Assembly: GCF_000015865.1 (NCBI RefSeq) | Contig: NC_009012.1 | Coordinates: forward strand, 3,775,081-3,839,080 | Origin: Acetivibrio thermocellus ATCC 27405 | GTDB taxonomy: Bacteria > Bacillota > Clostridia > Acetivibrionales > Acetivibrionaceae | Length of the DNA stretch: 64,000 bases | Direction: 5' to 3' | Part shown: positions 19,888 to 31,420 of the stretch, piece by piece | Layout: each line of letters begins with the position of its first letter | Position numbering within the stretch: the stretch's first letter is position 1 | Notes under the pieces: model-generated | The model's database searches: none | What the model saw: only the letters and a program-made list of their open reading frames with translations | Told to the model about the DNA's origin: nothing | Position numbers and translations under genes: made by a program

Positions 19888-22290
19888 ATGTTGCTTTCGC
19901 ACCCGGGAAAGCTGCTTTTGGACCATTTGAAAAATGTGTTTTTAATCGGAGACTGTATTTTAATGCAGAAAAAGACCGAATTTGAGAGTTTTTCAGAACA
20001 TGATATTCGCCAATTAAACAAATTGAATTTACTTACTCATGATCTTGGCAAGGCTACATCGTATTTTCAGGATTACATAAGAAATTTGGATGATAATACA
20101 CAAAAGAATGATGAAAGGAAAAGGCACGGTCTTTTGTCAGGGGTTTTGTCCTTTAAAATTGTAAATGCAGTTATGAAGAATGAAATACTTGCTTTTTTAT
20201 CTTATATGGTGGTTTCAAAACATCATGGTGAGCTTGACGATTTTACAAATTTTATATCTGTAATAAGCGGTGACGAAAAGAATAAAACTCTTTTAAAGCT
20301 GCAATTTGAAAGTATAGATAAAGGTAAGTTGCAGGAAGTCATTACAAGGCTTGGAATTGATTTTGACATATTGAGTTATACGGTTGATGAGTTTGAAAAC
20401 GACATTGATTATATTACTTCGAGAAAGGTCAGAAAGAAAGTAAAGGAGCTAATGGGACTTGAAATATTCCTGCTAATTGATTATCTTTTTTCTTTATTAA
20501 TCTTTTCTGATAAACTTGAGGCGATATACAATAGTGAAAATATGAATATTGAAGAATTTATTGAAAAAAACACAAATAGGCCCAGGATTTCATCGGATTG
20601 TGTTGATAAATTCAAAAAAAGCCTTGAAATAAAAAATATTCGGATGGCCGAGTGGCGGAACAGGGCATATCAGGATGTTTTGGGCAGTGTTGAAAATCTT
20701 TCGCTTGAAGAAAAAATATTGTCCATTAACCTTCCCACCGGTTCCGGAAAAACACTTACAGCTCTTAAAGCTGCTTTGCGGTTGAAGGAAAGACTGATTG
20801 AAGAAAAGGGATATAATCCAAGAATTATTTATGTACTTCCCTTTACTTCGATTATTGAGCAAAATTTTGATGTTTTTCAGAAAGTTTTAGGCACTACCGA
20901 GTCAAATGTACTTTTAAAGCATCATTATTTATCCCAGAGGGTCTACCAATGGGAAAAGGAAGGAGAAATAGAGAGCTTAAGTGATACTGTTTCCGAACAT
21001 CTTGTGGAGTCGTGGGATTCGGAAATAGTTGTAAGTACCTTTGTGCAGTTATTGCATTCTATTTTTACAAACAGAAACAGAAAGCTTAAAAAGTTTCACA
21101 ATATTGTTAATTCAATAATAATATTGGATGAGGTGCAGAGTATACCCCACAGGTATTGGAATCTTGTGCGGGAAACTTTTAGTGCCATGGCAAAGTATCT
21201 TAACTGTCATTTCATTTTTATGACTGCAACCATGCCATTGATTTTTTCTGAAGAAAACAAGGAAATATATGAATTGGTAAAGGATAAGAGGAAATATTTT
21301 GAAGAGTTTAGCCGTATAACCATTGATGCGAAAAGATTGACGGACAAAACTACACTGGATGAATACAAAACATTGTTATTGGATGATATTCTCCGATATA
21401 AAAAGGACGACTTTCTGATAGTTATGAATACAATTAGAACTTCCATTGAGATATATTCATTTATAAAAGAGGAATTAAAGGATGAGGCAGAGATATATTA
21501 TCTTTCGACCAATATCATTCCGAAGGAGAGGCTTGACAGAATAAAAAAGATAAAGGAAAGCAAGAATCGCAAGATAATTGTATCAACCCAGATGATTGAA
21601 GCCGGTGTGGATATTGATATTGACCGGGTCTACAGGGATTTTGGCCCAATGGACAGTATAAACCAGACGGCGGGAAGATGCAACCGTGAATGGGGAGATA
21701 AAAAGGGACTTGTTACGCTGGTGAATTTGGTAAATGAAAATCATCATAGCAGGCCTTATGCAACATATATCTATGACAATGTATTGATAGAGGAGACGAA
21801 AAAGGCACTTTCAGGGCTTGAAATGATTGAGGAAAAAGAGATTTTTCATCTTGCAGAAAAGTATTATGTGGGATTGAAAAGCCATGGAAGTGATGAAAGT
21901 CAAAAACTTTTGGATTGCATAAAGGAACTTCGTTACAGGGAAGCTTTTGAATGTGGAAAGGATGATAAAAATTCCGGAGTATTTGAACTTATACGACAGG
22001 ACTTTAATACGGTGGACGTGTTTATCGAAATAGATGATGACGCAACCGAAGTATGGCAGGAGTATCAGAGTATAAAAAAGATAAAAGACAGGTTTGAGCG
22101 AAAAAGGAAATTTAATCAGTTCAAAAAAGACTTGTATATGTATGTGCTCAGTCTTCCCGAATTTGCTGTCAGAAAGCAGGTTGATATTGATGAAAAGGAT
22201 ATAACTTTCATAAACCGGGAAATGGTTTTTAATACATATGATAAAGATACGGGTTTTATGAGGGATTTGGAAAAAGACTACTTTTTTTAA
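19888..22290 (+). CDS. cas3: CRISPR helicase-nuclease Cas3
   Basis: 800 residues from ATG 19888; AGAGGTGG precedes it by five bases, so the in-frame GTG at 19879 is less likely. HD nuclease domain, about 1-240: THDLGK near residue 50, KRHGLLSG, and HHGE near 112. SF2 helicase: Walker A PTGSGKT near 282, DEVQ (DEAH-type) near 412, TAT motif in FMTATMP, and QTAGRCNRE near 592. It unwinds and degrades target DNA recruited by the I-B Cascade. All catalytic motifs are present, so the interference nuclease appears functional. Confidence 0.95.
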   Translation: MLLSHPGKLLLDHLKNVFLIGDCILMQKKTEFESFSEHDIRQLNKLNLLTHDLGKATSYFQDYIRNLDDNTQKNDERKRHGLLSGVLSFKIVNAVMKNEILAFLSYMVVSKHHGELDDFTNFISVISGDEKNKTLLKLQFESIDKGKLQEVITRLGIDFDILSYTVDEFENDIDYITSRKVRKKVKELMGLEIFLLIDYLFSLLIFSDKLEAIYNSENMNIEEFIEKNTNRPRISSDCVDKFKKSLEIKNIRMAEWRNRAYQDVLGSVENLSLEEKILSINLPTGSGKTLTALKAALRLKERLIEEKGYNPRIIYVLPFTSIIEQNFDVFQKVLGTTESNVLLKHHYLSQRVYQWEKEGEIESLSDTVSEHLVESWDSEIVVSTFVQLLHSIFTNRNRKLKKFHNIVNSIIILDEVQSIPHRYWNLVRETFSAMAKYLNCHFIFMTATMPLIFSEENKEIYELVKDKRKYFEEFSRITIDAKRLTDKTTLDEYKTLLLDDILRYKKDDFLIVMNTIRTSIEIYSFIKEELKDEAEIYYLSTNIIPKERLDRIKKIKESKNRKIIVSTQMIEAGVDIDIDRVYRDFGPMDSINQTAGRCNREWGDKKGLVTLVNLVNENHHSRPYATYIYDNVLIEETKKALSGLEMIEEKEIFHLAEKYYVGLKSHGSDESQKLLDCIKELRYREAFECGKDDKNSGVFELIRQDFNTVDVFIEIDDDATEVWQEYQSIKKIKDRFERKRKFNQFKKDLYMYVLSLPEFAVRKQVDIDEKDITFINREMVFNTYDKDTGFMRDLEKDYFF

Positions 22291-22303
22291 TGGGGGAATT
22301 GGC

Positions 22304-22972
22304 TTGGATATTAAGATATTAACGGTAAGATTGGAAGGTAACAGGGTTGAAAGCAGGGATATACCTAAGATAAGGGGCTATCTGGCAGGAAGGTTTCCAC
22401 AGTATCTTGAGCTTCACAATCATCTCGGAGAAAATAAATTTAATTATGGTTATCCGGTGATACAATATAAATCCATAAATGGAGTGCCGAATATTTTAGC
22501 TATAAATGAAGCTTCAAAGATATTGATAGATATTTTCTATGATGTAAAAGAAATTGATATGAAAGACAAGGTCATGAGCATCTTGGAAAAGGGTTATGTG
22601 CTGAAGACCAGGGAACTTAAAACGACGGAAAGGATGATTGAATATAGATTTTTGTCGCCGTGGCTGGCATTGAACCAAGAGAATTATGAAAAGTTTATAA
22701 ATTCGGATTCAGGTGAGCGGGTGGAAATTTTGAAGAAAATCCTTACCGGAAACATCCTGTCTATGGCAAAAGGTCTGGGTTATTGTGTGGACAAGCCTAT
22801 CGAGGTGTTTGTCAATCTGCGTCCTGTCCAGGTAAATTACAAAAATAGAAAAATGATTGGATTTAAAGGAGAATTTATTACCAATTTTATAATACCCGAC
22901 TACTTGGGACTGGGCAAGTCGGTGGCAAGGGGTTTTGGAACGGTGGAGAGAGTTGGTAAAGGTTTTGTATAG
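22304..22972 (+). CDS. cas6: CRISPR repeat endoribonuclease Cas6 (Cas6b type)
   Basis: 222 residues. The C-terminal Gly-rich loop of Cas6 is clear (YLGLGKSVARGFGTVERVG, about 201-218). Two histidines, H38 and H40, lie in LELHNH, the region where Cas6b enzymes carry their catalytic histidines. It should cut each repeat eight bases from its 3' end to give ATTGAAAC-tagged crRNAs. Translation starts at TTG 22304 after GGGGGAA; the ATG at 22290 is out of frame. It is the last I-B gene here and the only Cas6 in the window, so it may also feed the type III module. Confidence 0.9.
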   Translation: MDIKILTVRLEGNRVESRDIPKIRGYLAGRFPQYLELHNHLGENKFNYGYPVIQYKSINGVPNILAINEASKILIDIFYDVKEIDMKDKVMSILEKGYVLKTRELKTTERMIEYRFLSPWLALNQENYEKFINSDSGERVEILKKILTGNILSMAKGLGYCVDKPIEVFVNLRPVQVNYKNRKMIGFKGEFITNFIIPDYLGLGKSVARGFGTVERVGKGFV

Positions 22973-23519
22973 AGAAATGCCGGGTTAATAGAAAATATAA
23001 AGATTATAAATGTATTTTTTAATAATTAAATCAGAAGAGGGAGGAGACGTAATGGGATTTCTAACGGTTCTTGAAGTATCAAAAAAACAAAGCTATATTT
23101 TTAAATCCAACAGACTGAGAGAAAACATAGGAGCGTCGGAGATAATCGAATTTGTGACAAAAGAACTCCCACAAAAGCTGTATAACAAGTATAACGGCAG
23201 GCATATTAATTCCGGAGGCGGAAGCAGTATTTTTTACTTTGAAAATAAAGATGACTGCAAAAACTTTTCCAAGGATTATTCCAAGTTTGTACTCGAAACA
23301 TTCCCTTCTTTGGAATTCTTCATGGCAAGTCTCGAATATGATCCGGAGAAAGATATTATTATTGATAAAACTAAAGAATTTGTAAATTGCAATATTAAAT
23401 GCAACACCTATAGTGGAAATCATCCATAATTTTAGGTGCTAAAGTACAACATCATCTTTTAGCCCTTCTTAACTACTATCTTGAGCGAGTGCAGAGGGTA
23501 GTCAAGGGTTATCGATAGA

Positions 23520-25032
23520 GAGATTGTAAAATATTTTATGTAAACTAATTGACTCCTTCTATGATAGAATAATAAAGTATAGGAGGAGTTTTTTATGGCA
23601 AGAAAAAGGATAATAACACCAGAAAAGAAAGAGCTTATCAGAAATCTCATTTCTGAGTACAACATTACTTCAGCAAAGGATTTGCAGGAAGCATTGAAGG
23701 ATCTGCTCGGAGATACGATACAAAATATGTTGGAAGCAGAGCTGGATGAACATCTCGGATATGAAAAGTACGAATCAACTGAAGAAGCGAAATCAAATTA
23801 CCGTAACGGGTACACATCAAAAACATTAAAGTCAAGTGTAGGGCAAGTGGAAATAGATATCCCGCGGGACCGGAATGCAGAATTCGAGCCGAAAATTGTT
23901 CCCAGGTATAAAAGGGACATTTCAGAAATTGAAAATAAAATAATAGCAATGTATGCGCGGGGGATGTCTACCAGAGAAATCAACGAGCAGATACAGGAAA
24001 TCTACGGATTTGAAGTATCTGCCGAGATGGTAAGTAAGATCACTGATAAAATACTACCTCAGATAGAAGAGTGGCAGAAAAGGCCTCTGGGAGAGGTTTA
24101 TCCGATAGTATTTATTGACGCAATTCATTTTTCAGTAAAAAATGACGGCATTGTTGGGAAGAAGGCCGTATATATTGTGCTGGCGATTGATATAGAAGGG
24201 CAGAAAGATGTTATCGGTATTTATGTAGGAGAAAATGAGAGCTCAAAATTCTGGCTGAGTGTCTTAAATGACCTTAAAAACAGGGGTGTTAAAGACATTC
24301 TGATTCTCTGTGCTGATGCACTTTCAGGGATAAAGGATGCAATCAATGCGGCTTTTCCGAATACTGAATATCAGAGGTGTATAGTACACCAGATAAGAAA
24401 CACGCTAAAGTATGTGTCAGATAAAGACCGAAAGGAATTTGCCAGGGACTTGAAACGGATATATACGGCTCCGAATGAGAAGGCAGGGTACGACCAGATG
24501 CTTGAGGTTTCAGAGAAATGGGAGAAGAAATACCCGGCAGCTATGAAGAGCTGGAAGAGCAATTGGGATGTTATTTGTCCATTTTTTAAGTATTCGGAGG
24601 AACTACGTAAAATCATGTATACGACCAATACTATTGAGAGCCTGAATAGCAGTTATAGAAGGATAAACAAATCAAGGACAGTATTTCCTGGCGACCAGTC
24701 ACTTTTAAAGAGCATATATTTAGCTACAGTGAAGATTACTTCAAAATGGACGATGCGTTACAAAAACTGGGGTTTGATACTGGGACAGCTACAGATTATG
24801 TTCGAAGGGCGTATATAGTATAATCAAGGGGTTCAGGGAAACTCTGGTTTCCTGAACCCCCCTGTAATATTTTATACGCATCATCTTTGTCAAATTTTTC
24901 TTTTGTAAGAATTTCTTATCAGAAATTCTTTTGAATCTATAAAATTTGACAAAGCAGACTTTCGAGTCTTAAAATATATTTAAATACTAACATAGAAGGA
25001 AAATTAGTTTACACAAAAATATTTACACTGCC
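23520..25032 (+). mobile_element. IS256-family element, copy A (nested in the IS30 element)
   Basis: 1513 bp. Ends match as imperfect inverted repeats: GAGATTGTAAA... on the left and GGCAGTGTAAA... on the right (minus strand), both running into TGTAAACTAATT. A 7-base duplication, CGATAGA, flanks it (23513-23519 and 25033-25039). A strong hairpin at about 24828-24860 follows the transposase. Copy B at 34971-36483 has the same length. Confidence 0.9.
23595..24818 (+). CDS. IS256 (Mutator) family transposase, copy A
   Basis: 407 residues of the Mutator-type transposase family. The DDE triad is readable as FIDAIHF (first Asp, near residue 175), CADALSGIKDAI (second Asp, near 240) and TNTIESLNSS (Glu, near 343), with the family signature YQRCIVHQIRN in between. 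ATG 23595 follows AGGAGGAG. The frame is full length, so the enzyme should be active. It differs from copy B at only two residues seen (Q for E in LPQIEEW, N for K in LNDLKN), implying recent movement. Confidence 0.95.
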   Translation: MARKRIITPEKKELIRNLISEYNITSAKDLQEALKDLLGDTIQNMLEAELDEHLGYEKYESTEEAKSNYRNGYTSKTLKSSVGQVEIDIPRDRNAEFEPKIVPRYKRDISEIENKIIAMYARGMSTREINEQIQEIYGFEVSAEMVSKITDKILPQIEEWQKRPLGEVYPIVFIDAIHFSVKNDGIVGKKAVYIVLAIDIEGQKDVIGIYVGENESSKFWLSVLNDLKNRGVKDILILCADALSGIKDAINAAFPNTEYQRCIVHQIRNTLKYVSDKDRKEFARDLKRIYTAPNEKAGYDQMLEVSEKWEKKYPAAMKSWKSNWDVICPFFKYSEELRKIMYTTNTIESLNSSYRRINKSRTVFPGDQSLLKSIYLATVKITSKWTMRYKNWGLILGQLQIMFEGRI

Positions 25033-25102
25033 CGATAGATAAGACAAAGTCTTTACCCTTGACTACCCTCAAATGAGCTTTAAAATATCTTGGATGAAGG
25101 GC

Positions 25103-26212
<1,110 letters not shown>

Positions 26213-27437
26213 TCATACATGATTTCTCACTATGGTTGTCAATTTTTTATTTCATTTTACTGTTGCATTTAATTTTACAACGAACCAAAACTAAAGAATT
26301 ATATGAAAAACTTGAAAAGAAAAAAGCCAAAAGAGATATGTATTCTTATATAGTTGACTTTGGAGTATCGAAAAAATGCAGTTCCACAAGATTAGCTGCC
26401 GTTTACAAAGAAGAATTAAGCGGAAACTATTATTCCGGCGAGGCAAAATCCAAAATTGATATGTTCAACCAAAGGGAAAAAAGTAACAATCAATTTGCTT
26501 TAAATATTAAGGATTTGGGTGTAAGTAAAAATGAAAAAAGCTATATAGCCATTACACATATTGACGGAAACAGGATGGGAAAGCGGATAAGCAACTTGAG
26601 AGAAAGTTTTAGAAGCAAGTATAATTCTGAAAATATAAAGGAAATAAATGAGCAATACATAAATGCATTGAATCAGTTTTCAATAGATATTGACAAGGCT
26701 TTTAAAACAGCTTTTAACAAAATGGTTGAGACAGTAGAAAAGAATCGTGAAAACTTGGAAAAAGAAGGAATGGAGCTTAAGAGTTCAGTTATACCGATTC
26801 GAAAAGTTGTGCTGGCAGGCGATGATGTTTGTTATATCACTGATGCGAGGATTGCTTTGGAATGTGCTTATATTTTCTTGCGAGAGTTGGAAAAGCATAG
26901 CGTTATGGGAGAAAAGATAACGGCCTGCGCCGGTATTGCAATTGTGAAAGAAAAATATCCGTTTTTTAAAACATACGAATTATCCGAAGAACTTTGTAAA
27001 AATGCAAAATCAAGTATTGAAGAAGGCAAAATTGAATCGAGGATTGACTGGCATATAGTTCAAGGGGAATACAATAACAATTTGGATGAGATTAGAAACA
27101 CGGTTTATAAGACACTTGACGGTAAAGACCTTTCCATGAGACCGTTGGTGGTTTCAAAAGAATCAGATTCACCAAATCATTATTCTCTTTTTAGGAAGGA
27201 TATAGAGGTAATAAGATCGAGAAAATTACCCAGGGGAAAAATAAAAGGAATGTTAAAAGAAATGAAAAAAGGAGAGGCTTATTTAGATACCTATATAGAA
27301 ATTAATCAGATTTATAATGTACTTGGTGCACACCGGCTTAATGCAAAAAGCGGATTCCTAAACGGAAAATGTGTTTTGTTTGATGCAATAGAAGCATTGG
27401 ATTATTTTATACCGTTTTGTGATGAGGAGGTGTAAGT

Positions 27438-28112
27438 ATGGAAGAATATACATTGAAAATTGAATTATTGACGGACGCTGTTTTTGGAAGCGGTAATTCA
27501 GTTCCAGGGTTTGTTGATGCTGATGTTTTGCATGATGAATATGGATTTTTATATATCAACGGAAAAACTTTAAAAGGAAAACTGGGAGAAATGGCATCGG
27601 TATTTGTAAATATATTAATGGAAATAGATGAATGCAGAGAAATTGCAGAGATATTACAAAAGAAAAAAGAAGAGCTTTTTGGTGTGGCTGAGAAATACAG
27701 TCATAGCAAACTAAAATTTTCCGACTGCGAATTTTCGAAAAATATCAAAGATTATTTCAAGTGTTATATGAAAGACTCAGATATCAAGCCGGAGGAAATT
27801 TTAGAAGCACTAACGCATATAGAAACTCAGACATCTATTAATTACGTTTCAGGTGTTGCAAAGAAAAATTCATTAAGAAATTATAGAGTGATAAACAGGG
27901 GAATTGTGCTTTATTCGTCTGTTTATTCACCTAAGAAACTGGATGATGAGGATAAAATTCTTTTGGCTTCGGCTTGTTCGATGCTTCGTCATTTGGGCTC
28001 CAATGAAACAAAAGGAAAAGGAGAAGTCAGGGTTTCACTTTGGCTGAAAGAAAAAGAAGTAACACATGAATATATAAGACTTTTGGAAAAGAAGGTGAAG
28101 CTAAATGCATAA
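27438..28112 (+). CDS. Type III RAMP, Cas7-like (Csm3/Cmr4 type)
   Basis: 224 residues. The RAMP pattern is visible: a first strand TLKIELLTDAVFGSG, then GFLYINGKTLKGKL (the IPGSSLKG-like loop, about 37-50) and the Gly-rich end LRHLGSNETKGKGEVRVSL near 190-205. Such subunits bind the crRNA along its length and may cut target RNA with an acidic loop residue; DADVLHD near 28-34 is a candidate. It begins two bases after the cas10 stop with GAGGAGG before it, in one operon with the genes downstream. Which Cas7 class it belongs to is unresolved. Confidence 0.75.
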   Translation: MEEYTLKIELLTDAVFGSGNSVPGFVDADVLHDEYGFLYINGKTLKGKLGEMASVFVNILMEIDECREIAEILQKKKEELFGVAEKYSHSKLKFSDCEFSKNIKDYFKCYMKDSDIKPEEILEALTHIETQTSINYVSGVAKKNSLRNYRVINRGIVLYSSVYSPKKLDDEDKILLASACSMLRHLGSNETKGKGEVRVSLWLKEKEVTHEYIRLLEKKVKLNA

Positions 28113-29706
28113 ATGTATTCAGTTTGACATTCAGGCACTGGAGCCTTTGAAACTTGGCAAATTTGAAAGGGATTCAAATAATGAGTACAGCTATTCATAT
28201 ATTCCGGGTTCTGTAGTAAAAGGAGCCGTTGCTTGGGGATTGGTTGAAGAAAAAGGCTTTGTTCCGAAGGAGATATTGAACGGCAGTTCAATATTTTACA
28301 ATGCTTATCCTTTGCTGGATGGTAATCCTGCAATACCAATGATGCAGGGGTATATGGGTGATAAGCAGGAGATACGTTCAAATAAAGATAATGTCCGTGT
28401 GGTACACTCATTTAACAGAAAAATAGAAAACAGCATTCCTTTAAACAATTATGAATTTGTGGTTAAAGATGCGGAAAATGAAAAGCTCCTGCTGGGATAT
28501 AATCCGGGAAAGATCGAAAATCTTCATATCAATAAAAAAGATGCGTTAAATGACAGTAGTAAATTAAAAATGTTCAGATATGAGGCAATAAGAAAAGGTG
28601 AATGCTTTAGGGCCTATATTCGAGTTCCTGAGGAGCATTATGATGACATAGTAAAGATATTGAGTAAAGATTATATTTATTTCGGCGGTTCAAGGGGAAG
28701 TGGCTATGGAAAGTGCAGAGTAACCGGTATAAAAGAAGTTTCTGCTGTTTGTTTGTATGAATCGGATTTGGATATTAAAGAGGATTTATATATTTACTTT
28801 TTATCCGATGCAATACTGTATTACGACGGTAAAGTTAATACATACATACCGGAAAATGAATTAAAAGAAATGCTTGGAATTGAAGGTAAATGTGAATATG
28901 TAGAGTCCTATTCCGGTCTTGGAGTTGCGGCGTCTTACAATACTTTATACAGAACAAATACAGTTTGCTACACTGCTGTATTGAAGGGAAGTGTAATAAA
29001 ATACAGAGTGGAAGGAAAGATTAACCCGGATAGAATAAAAAAATTGGCATCTGAAGGTGTTGGGCTAAGAAGAGAGGACGGATATGGCCAAATTGCCGTA
29101 TTGGGCAAAATTCAAGATGATATGGTCGTTTCAAGATATAGGAAAAATGATATTGTTGAAAAATCAGATATTGAACTTACAGATGAGGACAAACGTGTTG
29201 TAAATATGATTTTATGTAATATTTTTAAGACCCGGTCAAAACTTCAAATTGAAAAAATGGTAATAGAACTGCTAAAAGATGTAAACAGACCGCAAGAGAG
29301 TCTTCAAAGTCAAATAGGAAAGCTTCTTAATATTTTTCAGAATGGTTTCTACCAGACGGAAGATGACTTTAGAAAATATTTGAATGAATATCTTGAACAT
29401 ATAAGAAAGAAAAAGGGAAAGGCCGTATGGCATAAATTGTATGACTTTACTGTTGCAAACACTTTGGACAAGTTCAGATCAGAAAGATTAAGTATTCAAA
29501 AAATGCTTGAGGATTTTGTACAGAATAAATTCAATTCTGTTTTCCGTGAAATTGAGAATATTGTGAATAAAGGCATTACTTTGGGTATTTACAAATATCC
29601 TGTTGAAAGTCAAAAAGCTCAAGTTCTACATAATCTTAAAATGGACTTCTTTATCAGCTTTTTTGAATACTGTCTGAGGATGAAAGAAAAAGAGGTGATA
29701 TCATGA
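28105..29706 (+). CDS. csx10: Csx10-like type III-D RAMP (Cas5 role)
   Basis: 533 residues. RAMP motifs suggest two domains: IPGSVVKGAVAWGLVEEKG near residue 33, GGSRGSGYGKCRV near 194, and GLRREDGYGQIAV near 318. This pair of Gly-rich loops with the GSRGSGYGK form is what I associate with Csx10, the Cas5-like subunit that marks type III-D. A C-terminal extension of about 170 residues (after 350) is helical and Lys/Glu-rich. The start overlaps the previous stop by eight bases. The name is by motif, not by search. Confidence 0.7.
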   Translation: MHKCIQFDIQALEPLKLGKFERDSNNEYSYSYIPGSVVKGAVAWGLVEEKGFVPKEILNGSSIFYNAYPLLDGNPAIPMMQGYMGDKQEIRSNKDNVRVVHSFNRKIENSIPLNNYEFVVKDAENEKLLLGYNPGKIENLHINKKDALNDSSKLKMFRYEAIRKGECFRAYIRVPEEHYDDIVKILSKDYIYFGGSRGSGYGKCRVTGIKEVSAVCLYESDLDIKEDLYIYFLSDAILYYDGKVNTYIPENELKEMLGIEGKCEYVESYSGLGVAASYNTLYRTNTVCYTAVLKGSVIKYRVEGKINPDRIKKLASEGVGLRREDGYGQIAVLGKIQDDMVVSRYRKNDIVEKSDIELTDEDKRVVNMILCNIFKTRSKLQIEKMVIELLKDVNRPQESLQSQIGKLLNIFQNGFYQTEDDFRKYLNEYLEHIRKKKGKAVWHKLYDFTVANTLDKFRSERLSIQKMLEDFVQNKFNSVFREIENIVNKGITLGIYKYPVESQKAQVLHNLKMDFFISFFEYCLRMKEKEVIS

Positions 29707-31034
29707 TTTATAAAAACAGATTGCTTAAAACAATAAGATACAATGTTAAAGCAACAACGATTTCACCTTTGGCAATTAGAGATGACGAAGATAATCTAAA
29801 AATAGATCAATTGACAGGCAAAGTTTATATACCCGGTTCATCTGTTGCCGGTGCTTTTAGAAACTATTATGAAAATTATATTGATAAGAATTCCAATGAG
29901 AATTTTAATGAATTGTTTGGCGGCCAAAAAACAGGAATGAGTCAGATTGTTTTTTATGACGGTTATCTTGTTAATGATTATGTGAAAGAGATGATTTCGT
30001 CAAGACCGGGGATAAAGATGGATCTTAAAAGAATGACAGTTGAAGTTTCCGATGATGCAAAAAAATCCGGTAAGAAATTTAAAAGGCGTTTTTTAAATGA
30101 AGGATTAACTTTTGAGTTTGTTTTTGAGCTGAACAATTATGAAGATGATGCCGGAAAATTTGAAGAAAAGCAAAGAAAATTCGAAGAGTTGCTAAAAGCT
30201 TTCTCAATAGGGGATATTTCATTAGGAAGTAACAAAATGATTGGCTATGGGAGATTTAGAGTGGACTCAATTTCAAAAAGCGTGTTTGACTTTACAAATA
30301 TTAATGATTTGTTGAAGTATATGTTGATGGAGACTGATAGCACTGAGATAACTCAAGATATATTAGGCAGGGAGCAAGAGACTTCAAAAGTTCGTTTTAA
30401 AATAAAAGGAAAAACTGTTACCCCTCTATTGGTGAAAGACGAAACAGTTCGTTTATCAAACGAGTCGGACGGCATTAACATAAAAGACAGTAGAGGCAAC
30501 TATATTATTCCCGGAAGTTCAATTAAAGGTGTTATAAGGTCACGGGCGGAGAGACTGCACAGAACCTTTCCCTGCATTGGTGAGGAAATTTTAACAAATA
30601 TTTTTGGTATAGAATCAAAAAAGGATGATGATGGACATATTTCAAGACTGAGTTGCTTTGATGCGGTAGTTAAAAATCCCAACAAAGGCATATACAACAA
30701 GATAAAGATTGACTATTTTACAGGAGGAGTCATGCAAGGAGCATTGATGAATGATGAGGTTGTAATGGGAGATGTTGAGATAGAGTGTACCTTTAATACA
30801 TCAGGATTAAATGATTACAAAAGAGAGATTGGGCTTTTGCTTTTGGTGTTAAGGGATTTGTGCAAAGAAGATTTAAGTATAGGAAGCGGTTATGCTGTAG
30901 GAAGAGGATATATCAAGGCAGAAACTTTGGAATTGTATGACGGTGAAAAATTAGTTCTTGATTTTAAGTCACCAAATAGAGAGGTATTGAAAAGATTTGA
31001 TTCCTATATATCGAGCTTGATGAATGTGGGGTGA
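29703..31034 (+). CDS. Tandem Cas7-Cas7 fusion, type III RAMP
   Basis: 443 residues built from two Cas7-like RAMP units. Unit 1 (about 1-205): VYIPGSSVAGAFRNYY, MDLKRMTVE, and SLGSNKMIGYGRFRV. Unit 2 (about 225-440): YIIPGSSIKGVIRSRAERL, KIDYFTGGVMQGAL, and SIGSGYAVGRGYIKAE. Acidic residues in MDLKR and KIDYF sit where Csm3-type subunits carry the RNA-cleaving Asp. Fused Cas7 subunits are known in III-D relatives and were carried further in type III-E. The gene overlaps the end of the csx10-like gene by four bases. Confidence 0.8.
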   Translation: MIYKNRLLKTIRYNVKATTISPLAIRDDEDNLKIDQLTGKVYIPGSSVAGAFRNYYENYIDKNSNENFNELFGGQKTGMSQIVFYDGYLVNDYVKEMISSRPGIKMDLKRMTVEVSDDAKKSGKKFKRRFLNEGLTFEFVFELNNYEDDAGKFEEKQRKFEELLKAFSIGDISLGSNKMIGYGRFRVDSISKSVFDFTNINDLLKYMLMETDSTEITQDILGREQETSKVRFKIKGKTVTPLLVKDETVRLSNESDGINIKDSRGNYIIPGSSIKGVIRSRAERLHRTFPCIGEEILTNIFGIESKKDDDGHISRLSCFDAVVKNPNKGIYNKIKIDYFTGGVMQGALMNDEVVMGDVEIECTFNTSGLNDYKREIGLLLLVLRDLCKEDLSIGSGYAVGRGYIKAETLELYDGEKLVLDFKSPNREVLKRFDSYISSLMNVG

Positions 31035-31040
31035 TGACAA

Positions 31041-31406
31041 ATGAAAATTGAAAAAATTAAAAGCGGAGATATAGCTTCTTTGATAAAAGATTTTGACAAT
31101 CGCATTATATACTACTTTGATAATTTGAAATTTGGCAAGGGACAGATAGAACTGGATACGGATAATGTTAATGAAGCCTTTTTCTTTGAAGAAGGGAAGT
31201 GTTTGCACATATACAGGGAAGATGGAATAAAAGGGATACTTTATATTGAAGAACCGGAGGATAAAGAGTTTATTTCGGAAGAACAGATTTTGGAAGAGAG
31301 GATTTTAAAAGAACCTCTTAAAGTTTTGGTTGTAAAAAAATATATTGAATATGATGAGGATGGACAGGCTTACATATCAAGAACGTTGCCGGCAAAGTTC
31401 ATATAA
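31041..31406 (+). CDS. Csx19-like small protein (candidate)
   Basis: 121 residues, acidic, no membrane segment. Pattern: IIYYFDNLKFGKGQIELD, then a hydrophobic-aromatic run EAFFFEEGKCLHIYREDGIKG, then IYEP-like YIEEPEDKE and a basic C-terminal end RTLPAKFI. In type III-D loci a small protein named Csx19 occupies this slot between RAMP genes and has a similar layout. The similarity is loose, so Csx19 is a positional guess. It lies six bases after the Cas7-Cas7 stop, in the same operon. Confidence 0.5.
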   Translation: MKIEKIKSGDIASLIKDFDNRIIYYFDNLKFGKGQIELDTDNVNEAFFFEEGKCLHIYREDGIKGILYIEEPEDKEFISEEQILEERILKEPLKVLVVKKYIEYDEDGQAYISRTLPAKFI

Positions 31407-31420
31407 GGGAGGAATGAATT

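Noticed and set aside
23010-23051. Upstream extension of the cas10 N-terminal frame (MYFLIIKSEEGGDV)
   Set aside because: GAGGGAGGAG lies inside this stretch and points to ATG 23052 as the start.
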